This document shows positions 15,013-23,253 of a stretch of 48,049 nt of DNA, piece after piece. Position 1 is the first letter of the stretch. Each line of letters starts with the position of its first letter. Both the position numbers and the translations under genes were made by a program. The notes beneath the pieces were generated by a model that was given only the letters and a program-made list of their open reading frames with translations, was not told where the DNA came from and did no database searches. Source of the DNA: Burkholderiales bacterium (lineage in GTDB: Bacteria; Pseudomonadota; Gammaproteobacteria; Burkholderiales; SG8-39); contig JADLAV010000074.1 in assembly GCA_020848075.1 (NCBI GenBank), forward strand, positions 1 through 48,049, read 5' to 3'.

Positions 15013-16986
15013 ATGATTCCCGAAATCGGCCACCTCGCGCTGATCCTCGCGCTCCTGCTCGCGGCTGCGCAGGGCACGCTGCCGCTGATCGGCGCGGCGC
15101 GCGGCGACCGCGCCTGGATGGCGCTCGCCCGCCCGGCCGCGCAGGGCCAGTTCATGTTCGTCGCGATCGCGTTCGGATGCCTCGCCTACGCGTTCGTGGG
15201 GAGCGACTTCTCGGTCCTGAACGTCGCGGAGCACTCCAACTCGCAGCTGCCGGCGCACTACCGCTTCGCGGCGACCTGGGGCTCGCACGAAGGCTCGCTC
15301 CTCCTGTGGGTGCTGATGCTGGGCGGCTGGTCGACCGCGGTGTCGCTCGCGAGCCGGCACCTGCCGCAGGAGATGGTCGCGCGCGTGCTCGGCGTGATGG
15401 GACTGGTGGCCGTCGGGTTCCTGCTCTTCCTGCTCTTCACCTCGAACCCGTTCGAGCGGCTGTTTCCGGCGCCCGCGGATGGCCGCGACCTGAACCCGCT
15501 CCTCCAGGATCCGGGGATGGTCTTCCATCCGCCGCTCCTCTACATGGGCTACGTCGGCTTCTCGGTCGCGTTCGCGTTCGCGATCGCGGCGCTGCTCGGC
15601 GGCCGGCTCGATGCGACCTGGGCGCGCTGGTCGCGTCCATGGACCACGGCCGCGTGGTGCTTCCTCACGCTCGGGATCATGCTCGGCAGCGCGTGGGCCT
15701 ACTACGAGCTCGGCTGGGGCGGCTGGTGGTTCTGGGACCCCGTCGAGAACGCCTCGTTCATGCCGTGGCTCGTCGGCACCGCGCTCATCCACTCGCTCGC
15801 CGTGACCGAGAAGCGCGGCGCGTTCAAGAGCTGGACCGTGCTGCTCGCGATCTCGGCCTTCTCGCTCTCGCTGCTGGGCACGTTCCTCGTGCGCTCGGGC
15901 GTGCTGACGTCGGTGCATGCATTCGCCACCGACCCGAGGCGCGGGGTCTTCATCCTCGCTTTCCTCGCGATCGTCATCGGGTGCTCGCTCGCGCTCTTCG
16001 CGGTGCGCGCACCCAAGGTCGGTCTCGGCGGCCGCTTCGAGCTCGTCTCGCGCGAGTCGACGCTGCTCGCGAACAACGTGCTCCTGCTCGTCGCGGCCGG
16101 CTCGGTGCTCCTCGGCACCCTCTACCCCCTCTTCCTCGACGCGCTCAACCTCGGCAAGATCTCGGTCGGCCCGCCGTACTTCGAGACGGTTTTCGTGCCG
16201 GTGATGACGGCGGTCGTGTTCCTGATGGGCATCGGGCCGCTCGCGCGGTGGAAGGAAGCGAGCCTGCCCGAGCTCGCGGTGCGCCTGCGCTGGGCGGCAG
16301 CGGTCGCGCTCGTGACGGCGATCGCGGTGCCGCTCGCCGCCGGCGAATGGACCTGGCTCAAGAGCTTCGGCTATCTGCTCGCGTTCTGGGTCTTCGCCGC
16401 CGCCTTCGTCTCGGTCCGGGAGCGGGCCGGCAGGGGGGCCGGGGGCGTGTGGGCGAGAATGCGGCAACAGCCGCGCGCCTACTGGGGCATGCTGCTCGCG
16501 CACGTCGGCATCGGCGTGTTCATCGTCGGGGTGACGACGGTGAAGGGCTACGAGGTCGAGCGCGACGTCCGCATGGACGTCGGCGACACGGTCGCGATCG
16601 GCCATTACACGTTCAAGTTCCAGGGCACCACCGAGGTGCGCGGCCCGAACTATCGCGCCTCGCGCGGCACGGTCGAGGTCGCGAAGGGCGGCCGGCCCGT
16701 CACGACGCTCCACCCGGAGAAGCGGATCTACACCGTGCAGCAGATGCCGATGACCGAGGCGTCGATCGACACCGGGCTGTTCGGCGACGTCTACGTCTCG
16801 CTCGGCGAGCCGATCGCGAGCGGCGCGTGGAGCGTGCGCGTGTACTACAAGCCGTTCGTCACCTGGATCTGGGGCGGTTGCGTGCTGATGGCGCTCGGCG
16901 GGCTGCTCGCGCTCCTCGACCCGCGCTACCGCACGCTTGCGCGGCGCGACGAGCGGGCGGTCGCGGCCGCGGCGCGCGCCGCCTGA
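15013..16986 (+). CDS. ccmF: Haem lyase subunit CcmF
   Basis: This polytopic inner-membrane core of the system I cytochrome c haem ligase has 657 residues and many transmembrane helices. It carries the tryptophan-rich WWD motif GWWFWDPVENASFMPW (WWFWDPVEN at 238-246) and conserved periplasmic histidines, for example HPPLLYMGY and the SHEGSLLLW region. It takes haem from CcmE and works with CcmH. The length is normal. It starts 25 bp after ccmE and ends 7 bp before ccmG. The alanine/arginine-rich C-terminal tail is unremarkable. Confidence 0.96.
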   Translation: MIPEIGHLALILALLLAAAQGTLPLIGAARGDRAWMALARPAAQGQFMFVAIAFGCLAYAFVGSDFSVLNVAEHSNSQLPAHYRFAATWGSHEGSLLLWVLMLGGWSTAVSLASRHLPQEMVARVLGVMGLVAVGFLLFLLFTSNPFERLFPAPADGRDLNPLLQDPGMVFHPPLLYMGYVGFSVAFAFAIAALLGGRLDATWARWSRPWTTAAWCFLTLGIMLGSAWAYYELGWGGWWFWDPVENASFMPWLVGTALIHSLAVTEKRGAFKSWTVLLAISAFSLSLLGTFLVRSGVLTSVHAFATDPRRGVFILAFLAIVIGCSLALFAVRAPKVGLGGRFELVSRESTLLANNVLLLVAAGSVLLGTLYPLFLDALNLGKISVGPPYFETVFVPVMTAVVFLMGIGPLARWKEASLPELAVRLRWAAAVALVTAIAVPLAAGEWTWLKSFGYLLAFWVFAAAFVSVRERAGRGAGGVWARMRQQPRAYWGMLLAHVGIGVFIVGVTTVKGYEVERDVRMDVGDTVAIGHYTFKFQGTTEVRGPNYRASRGTVEVAKGGRPVTTLHPEKRIYTVQQMPMTEASIDTGLFGDVYVSLGEPIASGAWSVRVYYKPFVTWIWGGCVLMALGGLLALLDPRYRTLARRDERAVAAAARAA

Positions 16987-16993
16987 GCCGCCG

Positions 16994-17521
16994 ATGAACC
17001 GGTTCCTCATCCCGCTGGCGGCGTTCGTCGCGCTGCTCGTCTTCCTGTACGTGGGGCTCGGCCTCAACCCGCGCGAGGTGCCCTCGCCCTTCATCGGCAA
17101 GCCGGCGCCCGCCTTCGAGCTCGCGCGCCTGCACGCGCCCGACGAGCGGTTCGCGCAGAAGGACATGGCGGGCAAGGTCTGGCTGCTGAACGTCTGGGCG
17201 TCGTGGTGCGTCGCCTGCCGGGAGGAGCATCCGGTGCTGGTCGAGCTCGCGAAGCGCAAGACGCTGCCGATCGTCGGCCTCAACTACAAGGACGAGCCGG
17301 CCGACGCGAAGGCCTGGCTCGCGCGATTCGGCGATCCCTACCAGCTCTCGGTGACCGACCGCGACGGGCGCGTCGGCATCGACTACGGCGTGTACGGCGT
17401 GCCCGAGTCCTTCCTCATCGACCGCCAGGGCGTGATCCGCTACAAGCAGATCGGCCCGATCACGCCCGAGGCGCTCGAGAAGAAGATCCTGCCCCTCGCG
17501 CGCGAGCTGGAGAAGTCGTGA
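16994..17521 (+). CDS. ccmG: Thiol:disulfide interchange protein CcmG/DsbE
   Basis: This membrane-tethered periplasmic thioredoxin-like reductant keeps apocytochrome CxxCH cysteines reduced for haem attachment. The 175-residue protein has one N-terminal transmembrane segment (about 5-22) and a thioredoxin fold. The active site is WCVAC (Cys72, Cys75), and the cis-Pro loop is GVPES (Pro137). The start is the ATG at 16994; an upstream in-frame ATG overlaps ccmF and encodes an arginine-rich stretch. Its stop overlaps the GTG of the next gene. Confidence 0.94.
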   Translation: MNRFLIPLAAFVALLVFLYVGLGLNPREVPSPFIGKPAPAFELARLHAPDERFAQKDMAGKVWLLNVWASWCVACREEHPVLVELAKRKTLPIVGLNYKDEPADAKAWLARFGDPYQLSVTDRDGRVGIDYGVYGVPESFLIDRQGVIRYKQIGPITPEALEKKILPLARELEKS

Positions 17522-17991
17522 GGATTCTCGTCGCCATCGTGCTCGCGCTCGCGTCGCTTGCCGCGATCGCGAAGGAAGCGACGCCCACGGAGCTCGATCC
17601 GGTGGCGGAGCGCCGCGCCATGGTGCTCGCAGCGGAGCTCCGCTGCCTCGTCTGCCAGAACCAGACGATCGCCGAGTCGAACGCCGATCTCGCAGCCGAT
17701 CTCCGCCGCGAGATCCGCGTGCAGGTGGATGCGGGCAAGACCGATGCCGAGATCCTGGATTTCATGACCGCGCGGTACGGGGACTTCGTCCTCTACCGGC
17801 CGCCGCTCAAGGCGACCACCGTCCTCCTCTGGTTCGGTCCGGCCGCGCTCTTCGTGATCGGATTCGCGGTGCTCTTCCGGGTGCTGCGCGCGCGGCGCGC
17901 GCGCGCGGCGGAGGATCGGCCGCTCGCCGACGACGAGCGGCGGCGCGCGGAGGCGCTCCTCGCGGCCGCGGGGGAGAAAGAGCGGACATGA
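17518..17991 (+). CDS. ccmH: Cytochrome c maturation protein CcmH (CcmH/CycL/Ccl2 domain)
   Basis: This small 157-residue protein has a signal/anchor at the N terminus and the diagnostic redox motif LRCLVCQNQ (Cys43, Cys46). A second transmembrane segment lies near residues 98-120, followed by a charged cytoplasmic tail. With CcmG it handles apocytochrome thiols and is part of the CcmFH haem ligase. It starts at the GTG at 17518, giving a 4-base GTGA overlap with the ccmG stop, so coupled translation is likely. It also overlaps ccmI by ATGA. Confidence 0.94.
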   Translation: MRILVAIVLALASLAAIAKEATPTELDPVAERRAMVLAAELRCLVCQNQTIAESNADLAADLRREIRVQVDAGKTDAEILDFMTARYGDFVLYRPPLKATTVLLWFGPAALFVIGFAVLFRVLRARRARAAEDRPLADDERRRAEALLAAAGEKERT

Positions 17992-19235
17992 CCGGGTTCG
18001 CGGTGGTCGCGGGGATCCTGGTGATCGTCGCGCTCGGGTGGCTGATCGTTCCGCTCATGCGCACCGGCCGCGCGCGCGAGGTCGAGCGGGGCGCGTCCAA
18101 CGTCGCCATCCTGCGCGACCAGCTCGCGGAGCTCGACGCCGACCTGCGCGCGGGAACGCTCTCGCGGACGCAATACGACCAGTCGCGCGACGAGATCGAG
18201 CGGCGCGTGCTGGAGGAGGCCGGCGCCGAGGCGCGGCCGGCAACGGCGCCCCGCGGGGGCGCCTGGACGGCCGTCGCGCTCGCGGTCGCGGTTCCGATCG
18301 CCGCCGGCCTGATGTACCTGCAGCTCGGCAGCCCGAACGCGCTCCGCCCGCAGAGCGCCGCGCCGCGGCACGAGGTCACCCAGCAGGAGATCGAAGGCCT
18401 GATCGCCAAGCTCGAGGCGCGGCTCCGGGAGAATCCCGACCCCAAGGGTTACCTGATCCTCGGGCGCACCTACTACGCGACCCAGCGCTTCCCCGAGGCG
18501 GTGGCCGCGTTCGAGCGGGTCGGCGAGCAAGGCATGCACGACCCGGACTACCTCGCCGACTACGCCGATGCGCTCGCGGTGGCGCAGGGAAGGACGCTCG
18601 CCGGGAAGCCGCTCGCGCTCGTGCAGCGCGCGCTCGCGCTGGATCCGAACCATCTCAAGGCGCTCGCGCTTGCGGGCTCCGAGGCGTTCGAGCGCAAGGA
18701 CTACAAGGCCGCCGTCGCCTACTGGGAGCGCCTCCGTGCGGTCGCGCCCGCCGATTCCGCATTCGCCCAGTCGGTCACCTCGGGCATCGAGGAAGCACGC
18801 GAGCTCGGCGGACTCGCCGGGAAGGCGCCGGCGGCGGCGCCCGCGCCGCCTGCGGGATCCGCCGGTGCGACGGCGACTGCGGCTGCGTCCAGCGCCCGGA
18901 TCCAGGGCGTGGTCACCCTTTCACCTGCGCTTGCGGCGAAGGCGAGCCCCGACGACACCGTCTTCATCTTCGCACGCGCCGCGACCGGGCCGCGCATGCC
19001 GCTCGCCATCGTCCGGCGGCAGGTGAAGGATCTGCCCGCGAAGTTCAGCCTCGACGACTCGCAGGCCATGGCGCCCGGCATGTCGCTCTCCGACTTCGGC
19101 GACGTCGTCGTCGGCGCGCGCGTCTCCAGGACCGCGACTGCGACGCCGCAGGCGGGTGACCTCGAGGGGTTCTCCGGGAGCGTGCGGGTGGGCGCGACCG
19201 ACGTCGCCGTCGTCATCGACAAAGTGCTGCCCTGA
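17988..19235 (+). CDS. ccmI: Apocytochrome chaperone CcmI (TPR)
   Basis: This 415-residue protein has two N-terminal transmembrane segments (about 4-21 and 88-108) around a cytoplasmic loop. A periplasmic tetratricopeptide-repeat domain (about 130-260) follows, then an alanine-rich linker and a C-terminal beta domain. The order matches CcmI/CycH, which holds apocytochrome c C termini for the CcmFH ligase. It begins with an ATGA overlap with ccmH and is the last gene of this unit. The next 137 bp hold a dispersed hairpin repeat before the convergent ccmD. Confidence 0.92.
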   Translation: MTGFAVVAGILVIVALGWLIVPLMRTGRAREVERGASNVAILRDQLAELDADLRAGTLSRTQYDQSRDEIERRVLEEAGAEARPATAPRGGAWTAVALAVAVPIAAGLMYLQLGSPNALRPQSAAPRHEVTQQEIEGLIAKLEARLRENPDPKGYLILGRTYYATQRFPEAVAAFERVGEQGMHDPDYLADYADALAVAQGRTLAGKPLALVQRALALDPNHLKALALAGSEAFERKDYKAAVAYWERLRAVAPADSAFAQSVTSGIEEARELGGLAGKAPAAAPAPPAGSAGATATAAASSARIQGVVTLSPALAAKASPDDTVFIFARAATGPRMPLAIVRRQVKDLPAKFSLDDSQAMAPGMSLSDFGDVVVGARVSRTATATPQAGDLEGFSGSVRVGATDVAVVIDKVLP

Positions 19236-19266
19236 GACGCCGGCACGGACTCCCGCACACCACCCC

Positions 19267-19363
19267 GTCACGCTGCGCGTGACATCCCTCCTCGCAGAGG
19301 AGGGGACCTTCTTCCTCCCCTCCTTCTCAAGGAGGGGTGGCCGCGCGAGCGGCCGGGGTGGTT
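19267..19363. repeat. Dispersed hairpin repeat, locus 2
   Basis: Four hairpin modules occur in a row: GTCACGCTGCGCGTGAC (19267-19283); CCCTCCTC/GAGGAGGG (19286-19304); CCCCTCCTT/AAGGAGGGG (19317-19337); and GGCCGCGCGAGCGGCC (19339-19354). GGGGTGGTT follows. The element sits exactly between the convergent ccmI and ccmD genes and could end both transcripts. Compared with other loci the B-stem sequence differs, but pairing is kept. Confidence 0.85.
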
Positions 19364-19372
19364 CAACGAGCG

Positions 19373-19546
19373 TCAACTCGCATCCCCCTCCGGCGGCGCG
19401 GCGGCGGCCTTGCGCGCAGCCCTGCCGCGCACGCGAAGCAGTGCGAGCTCGACCGCGATGACCGCGACCGTCACGGCGAACGATCCCCAGACGTAGAGGG
19501 CGTAGCCGCCCATCGCCAGGAACTGCCCGAGGCTTTCCCACTTCAC
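19373..19546 (-). CDS. ccmD: Haem exporter accessory protein CcmD
   Basis: This very small 57-residue protein has one central transmembrane helix (GGYALYVWGSFAVTVAVIAVELALL). A YALYVWGSF-type start and a basic C-terminal tail are typical of CcmD. CcmD helps release holo-CcmE from the CcmABC complex. It starts at a GTG (19546) that overlaps the ccmC stop as GTGA. It is too short to stand out alone, but position and pattern are clear. It ends only about 10 bp from the hairpin repeat. Confidence 0.88.
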   Translation of the reverse strand: MKWESLGQFLAMGGYALYVWGSFAVTVAVIAVELALLRVRGRAARKAAAAPPEGDAS

Positions 19547-20334
19547 GCGTCGCGCTCCTTGCCGAGTGCGAGCTCGTGCGCCCAGTCCGACCGGCGCTCG
19601 CGCTCGAGGATGATCGCCCGCACGCGCGTGAGCGTCGCGCCCAGGCAGTACATCCAGAACGCGAGGGCCATGACGAGCATCCCCCAGAGCATCGTCGCCG
19701 CCATGCTCGGGCTGCGCGTGAGCGAGACCGACGCGCCCTGGTGCAGCGTGTTCCACCACTGCACCGAGAAGTAGATGATCGGCACGTTGACGACGCCGAC
19801 GATCGCGAGCACGGCGCCGGCGCGGTCGGCCCGGCGCGGATCGTCGATCGCCGCCTGCAGCGCCATGAAGCCGAGGTAGAGGAAGAGCAGGATGAGCTCG
19901 GAGGTGAGCCGCGCGTCCCACACCCACCAGGTGCCCCACATCGGCTTGCCCCACAGCGCGCCGGTCCACAGCGCGAGAAAGGCCATCCAGGCGCCGGTCG
20001 GCGCGATCGCCTGCGCCATCATCGACGAGAGGCGCGTGTTGAAGGCGAGGCCCACCGCCGCCCAGAACGCCATCACCACGTAGAGGAACATCGACATCCA
20101 CGCGGCCGGCACGTGGAGGAAGATGATGCGATAGCCCTCGCCCTGCTGAGCGTCCGTCGGCGCGACGAAGAAGGCGATGTAGAGCCCGATCGCCCCGAGC
20201 ACCACCGCCACCGCGTAGAAGACGCGAGCCATCCGTCCGGCGAGCGGATAGAACGTGCGCGGCGCGGCGTAGTAGTAGAGGTTGATGGCGCCCCTCACCC
20301 GCCGCCGGGCGCCGACCCGGATGTGTCTGTCCAT
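19543..20334 (-). CDS. ccmC: Haem handling protein CcmC
   Basis: CcmC loads haem onto CcmE at the periplasmic face. The 263-residue protein has about six transmembrane helices. The tryptophan-rich WWD motif is GTWWVWDARLTSELIL, flanked by conserved histidines (FLHVPAAWMS and WWNTLHQG). The ATG at 20334 was chosen; the upstream open frame overlaps ccmB and is arginine/alanine-rich. Only a few bases separate it from the ccmB stop (20337), consistent with one ccmABCD transcript. Confidence 0.95.
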   Translation of the reverse strand: MDRHIRVGARRRVRGAINLYYYAAPRTFYPLAGRMARVFYAVAVVLGAIGLYIAFFVAPTDAQQGEGYRIIFLHVPAAWMSMFLYVVMAFWAAVGLAFNTRLSSMMAQAIAPTGAWMAFLALWTGALWGKPMWGTWWVWDARLTSELILLFLYLGFMALQAAIDDPRRADRAGAVLAIVGVVNVPIIYFSVQWWNTLHQGASVSLTRSPSMAATMLWGMLVMALAFWMYCLGATLTRVRAIILERERRSDWAHELALGKERDA

Positions 20335-20336
20335 CG

Positions 20337-21020
20337 CTATTCGAGAGAGATCCTCAGTGCCAGTGCCGCGGCCCACGGCGCGAAAAATAGCGCCAGGACG
20401 AGGAGCGCGCCGAGCACCGAGAGGTGTGCGCCGGGTCCGAGCCCGCCCGCCACTGCCTCGACCGCCCCGGCGCCGAAGATCAGGACCGGAATGTATAGCG
20501 GAAGCACGAGGAGCGACAGCAAGAGGCCCGCGCCGCGCAGCCCGAGCGTGAGCGCCGCGCCGATCGCGCCGATCAGGCCGAGCGTAGGCGTGCCGAGCAG
20601 CAGCGAGAGGGTGAGTGTTCCGAGCGCCTCGGCGCGCATGTCGAAGGCGAGCCCGAGCAGCGGCGCGAGCAGCACGAGCGGCAGCCCGGTGACCAGCCAG
20701 TGCGCGGCGATCTTCGCGCCGACCAGCAGGCCGAGCGGGTGCGGCGCGAGCACGAGCTGCTCGAGCGTTCCGTCGGCGTAATCGCCGGCGAACAGGCGCC
20801 CGAGCGCGAGCATCGACGCGAGCAGCGCGGCCACCCAGAGGACACCGGGCGCCATCGTGCGGAGCAGGCTCATTTCCGGGCCGACGCCGAGCGGAAACAG
20901 GGTCACGACGATGACGAAGAAGAAGAGCGTGGTGGCGACGTCCGACCGACGGCGGAGCGCGAGCAGCAGGTCGCGCCGCAGGACGCACGCGAACGCGGCG
21001 AGCGGGGCGGATGCGCTCAC
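20337..21020 (-). CDS. ccmB: Haem exporter ABC permease CcmB
   Basis: This integral membrane subunit of the CcmAB transporter releases holo-CcmE using ATP. The 227-residue protein has about six hydrophobic segments. The family stretch GDYADGTLEQLVLAPHPL is present, and a conserved motif region PLYIPVLIFGAGAV lies near the C terminus. The start is the GTG at 21020, which overlaps the ccmA stop by four bases (GTGA). It is second in the ccmABCD unit. Confidence 0.93.
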   Translation of the reverse strand: MSASAPLAAFACVLRRDLLLALRRRSDVATTLFFFVIVVTLFPLGVGPEMSLLRTMAPGVLWVAALLASMLALGRLFAGDYADGTLEQLVLAPHPLGLLVGAKIAAHWLVTGLPLVLLAPLLGLAFDMRAEALGTLTLSLLLGTPTLGLIGAIGAALTLGLRGAGLLLSLLVLPLYIPVLIFGAGAVEAVAGGLGPGAHLSVLGALLVLALFFAPWAAALALRISLE

Positions 21021-21637
21021 CGGCCGAGCCGCAGCTCGGTGCGCCTCGGCGCAGCGACCGCGACTTCCTGATGAGTCGTGTAGACCACGATGCCGCCGCC
21101 GCCCAGCTGGGCGGCGATGATGGCGGCGATCTCGCGCACCGCCTGCTGGTCGAGCGCGACGAACGGCTCGTCCAGCACCCAGAGCCGGCACCGCTCGCGA
21201 AAGAGCAGCCGCGCGAGCGCGACGCGGCGCTTCTGGCCCTGCGAGAGCACGCGCGTCGGGAGATCCGCGCAGCCCGCGAGTCCCAGCCGCGCGAGCGAAT
21301 CGCGCGCCGCCGCCGGCGTCACGGCCGACTCCGCGAGCGTCTCCGACACCAGCAGGTTCTCCAGCGCCGAAAGATCGTCCTTGATCGCGTTCTGGTGTCC
21401 GAGGTAGACGAGCTCGCCCCGGTACGCCTCGCCGAGCGTCCGGATGTCGGCGCCGTTCCACAGGATCTCGCCGGCCGCGGGCGCGAGCAGCCCGCACAGC
21501 ATGCGCAGCAGGCTCGTCTTGCCGCTGCCGTTCGCCCCCTGGACCTCGAGCGCGGTGCCCGGGTCGAGCTCGAATCCGACGGCGCGAAAGAGCCGCCGCC
21601 CGCCGCGCACGCATTCGAGTCCGTTCGCTACGAGCAT
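21017..21637 (-). CDS. ccmA: Haem exporter ATP-binding protein CcmA
   Basis: This cytoplasmic ABC ATPase of the CcmABCD complex has 206 residues, the normal short length. Walker A is GANGSGKT (34-41), the Q-loop region is GHQNAIK, the signature is LSQGQ (131-135) and Walker B is LWVLDEP (152-158). TTHQ supplies the switch His. It is the first gene of the minus-strand ccmABCD unit. The promoter should lie in the 160 bp shared with the divergent glutathione reductase. Confidence 0.95.
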   Translation of the reverse strand: MLVANGLECVRGGRRLFRAVGFELDPGTALEVQGANGSGKTSLLRMLCGLLAPAAGEILWNGADIRTLGEAYRGELVYLGHQNAIKDDLSALENLLVSETLAESAVTPAAARDSLARLGLAGCADLPTRVLSQGQKRRVALARLLFRERCRLWVLDEPFVALDQQAVREIAAIIAAQLGGGGIVVYTTHQEVAVAAPRRTELRLGR

Positions 21638-21716
21638 CGTCAGGCGTCAGGGATGAGGCGGCTGGGCGGAAAGAGCGGATGCGGACGAGCAGGCGGAAGA
21701 CCGCGCCGCGCCGATT

Positions 21717-21729
21717 ATACCGGGGGTAT
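21717..21729. promoter_or_regulatory. Small palindrome in the ccmA/gor divergent region
   Basis: ATACC-GGG-GGTAT is a 13-bp inverted repeat, 80 bp before ccmA and about 70 bp before the reductase start. It could be an operator shared by the two divergent genes. It is short and may be chance. Confidence 0.25.
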
Positions 21730-21797
21730 CCCGCGGCGCCGCCGTACGGCGCTGCGCTATGCTACGCGGGAGACGCGAACCAACGACGAGGAACCCG

Positions 21798-23141
21798 ATG
21801 CCCGAGTTCGACTTCGACTTCTTCGTGATCGGCGCCGGCTCCGGCGGCGTGCGCGCGAGCCGGGTGGCCGCCGCCCACGGCGCGCGCGTCGCCATCGCCG
21901 AGGACCGCGACGTCGGCGGCACCTGCGTGATCCGAGGCTGCGTGCCGAAGAAGCTCTTCGCCTACGCGTCGCACTTCGCCGACGATTTCGACGATGCGGC
22001 GGGCTACGGCTGGACGGTCGGCCACCGCCGCTTCGACTGGGCGGCGCTCCTCGCCGCGAAGGATCGCGAGATCGCGCGGCTGAACGGCATCTACAAGCAG
22101 CTCCTGGCGCGAGCGGGGGTCGAGCTCATCGCGTCGCGCGCCACCGTCGTCGACCCGTACACGGTGAGCGTCGGCGGGCGGCGACTCTCGGCGCGGCACA
22201 TTCTCGTCGCGACCGGAGGGAAGCCGTACCGCCCGCCCATTCCGGGCGCGGGGCTTGGCATCACCTCCGACGAGGCGTTTCACCTGCCGCGCTTCCCCCG
22301 GCGCATCGTGATCGAGGGCGGCGGGTACGTCGCCGTGGAATTCGCCGGCATCTTCCACGGTCTCGGCGCCGAAGTCGTGCTCGCCTATCGGGGCGAGCCG
22401 TTGCTGCGCGGGCTCGACATGGACGTGCGCCGGCACCTCAGCGATGAGATGATCAAGCGGGGCGTCGACGTGCGGTTCAACTGCGAGATCGTGAGCGTCG
22501 CGCGCGGCGCCGATACGCCGCTCGTCGCGCGCTTCGCGAGCGGCGCGGAGCTCGGCTGCGACGAAGTCATGTTCGCCACGGGTCGCACGCCGAACACCGC
22601 GGGCCTCGGCCTGGAGCGGCTCGGCGTCGCGCTCGACGCGAACGGCGGGGTGATCGTGGACCACCTTTCACGCTCGAGCATCGCATCGATCCACGCGGTC
22701 GGCGACGTGACCGGCCGCCAGGCGCTGACGCCGGTCGCGATCAAGGACGGGGGCAAGCTCGCCGTCACGCTCTTCGCCGGCAAGCCTGCCGCCGTCGATC
22801 ACGAGGCGATCCCGACCGCGGTGTTCGGCCATCCTCCGGTGGCGACCGTGGGCCTGACCGAAGAAGAGGCGCGCGGCCGCTATCCCGACGTGCGCGTGTA
22901 CCGCACGAGCTTCACGCCGCTCAAGCACACGCTCTCGGGGCGCTCCGAGCGCTCGATGATGAAGCTCGTCGTCGACGCCGCGACCGATCGGGTCCTCGGC
23001 GCACACATGGTCGGGTCCGATGCGCCCGAGATCATCCAGGGCGTCGCGATCGCCGTGAAGCTCGGCGCGACGAAGGCGCAGTTCGACGCGACCGTCGGGA
23101 TCCATCCGACCGCTGCGGAAGAGTTCGTGACCATGACCTGA
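21798..23141 (+). CDS. gor: Glutathione-disulfide reductase
   Basis: This FAD- and NADPH-dependent cytosolic enzyme regenerates reduced glutathione. The 447-residue protein has the Rossmann motif GAGSGG near residue 12. The redox-active disulfide is GGTCVIRGCVPKK (Cys43, Cys48). A second nucleotide site starts at GGGYVAVEFAG, with downstream arginines in YRGEPLLRG favouring NADPH. The C-terminal catalytic HPTAAEE has His436. These motifs separate it from lipoamide and mercuric reductases. The ATG at 21798 follows GACGAGGA. It is divergent from ccmA. Confidence 0.93.
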   Translation: MPEFDFDFFVIGAGSGGVRASRVAAAHGARVAIAEDRDVGGTCVIRGCVPKKLFAYASHFADDFDDAAGYGWTVGHRRFDWAALLAAKDREIARLNGIYKQLLARAGVELIASRATVVDPYTVSVGGRRLSARHILVATGGKPYRPPIPGAGLGITSDEAFHLPRFPRRIVIEGGGYVAVEFAGIFHGLGAEVVLAYRGEPLLRGLDMDVRRHLSDEMIKRGVDVRFNCEIVSVARGADTPLVARFASGAELGCDEVMFATGRTPNTAGLGLERLGVALDANGGVIVDHLSRSSIASIHAVGDVTGRQALTPVAIKDGGKLAVTLFAGKPAAVDHEAIPTAVFGHPPVATVGLTEEEARGRYPDVRVYRTSFTPLKHTLSGRSERSMMKLVVDAATDRVLGAHMVGSDAPEIIQGVAIAVKLGATKAQFDATVGIHPTAAEEFVTMT

Positions 23142-23220
23142 GCCGCGCCCGCCGCGCCCGGCGGCGTGCGCCGCAACCTCAGGCCGGCAGCGGCACCGTG
23201 ACGATCAGTACGGTATGAAC

Positions 23221-23244
23221 CGCGGGCCGGCTCGCCGGCCCGCG
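23221..23244. terminator. Perfect palindromic hairpin between convergent genes
   Basis: CGCGGGCCGGC (23221-23231), a 2-nt centre and GCCGGCCCGCG (23234-23244) make an 11-bp perfect stem. It lies between the convergent gor and the small basic protein gene, 10 bp from the latter's stop. It lacks T tracts and probably acts as a bidirectional terminator or transcript end stabiliser. Confidence 0.6.
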
Positions 23245-23253
23245 GGTCGCGCA

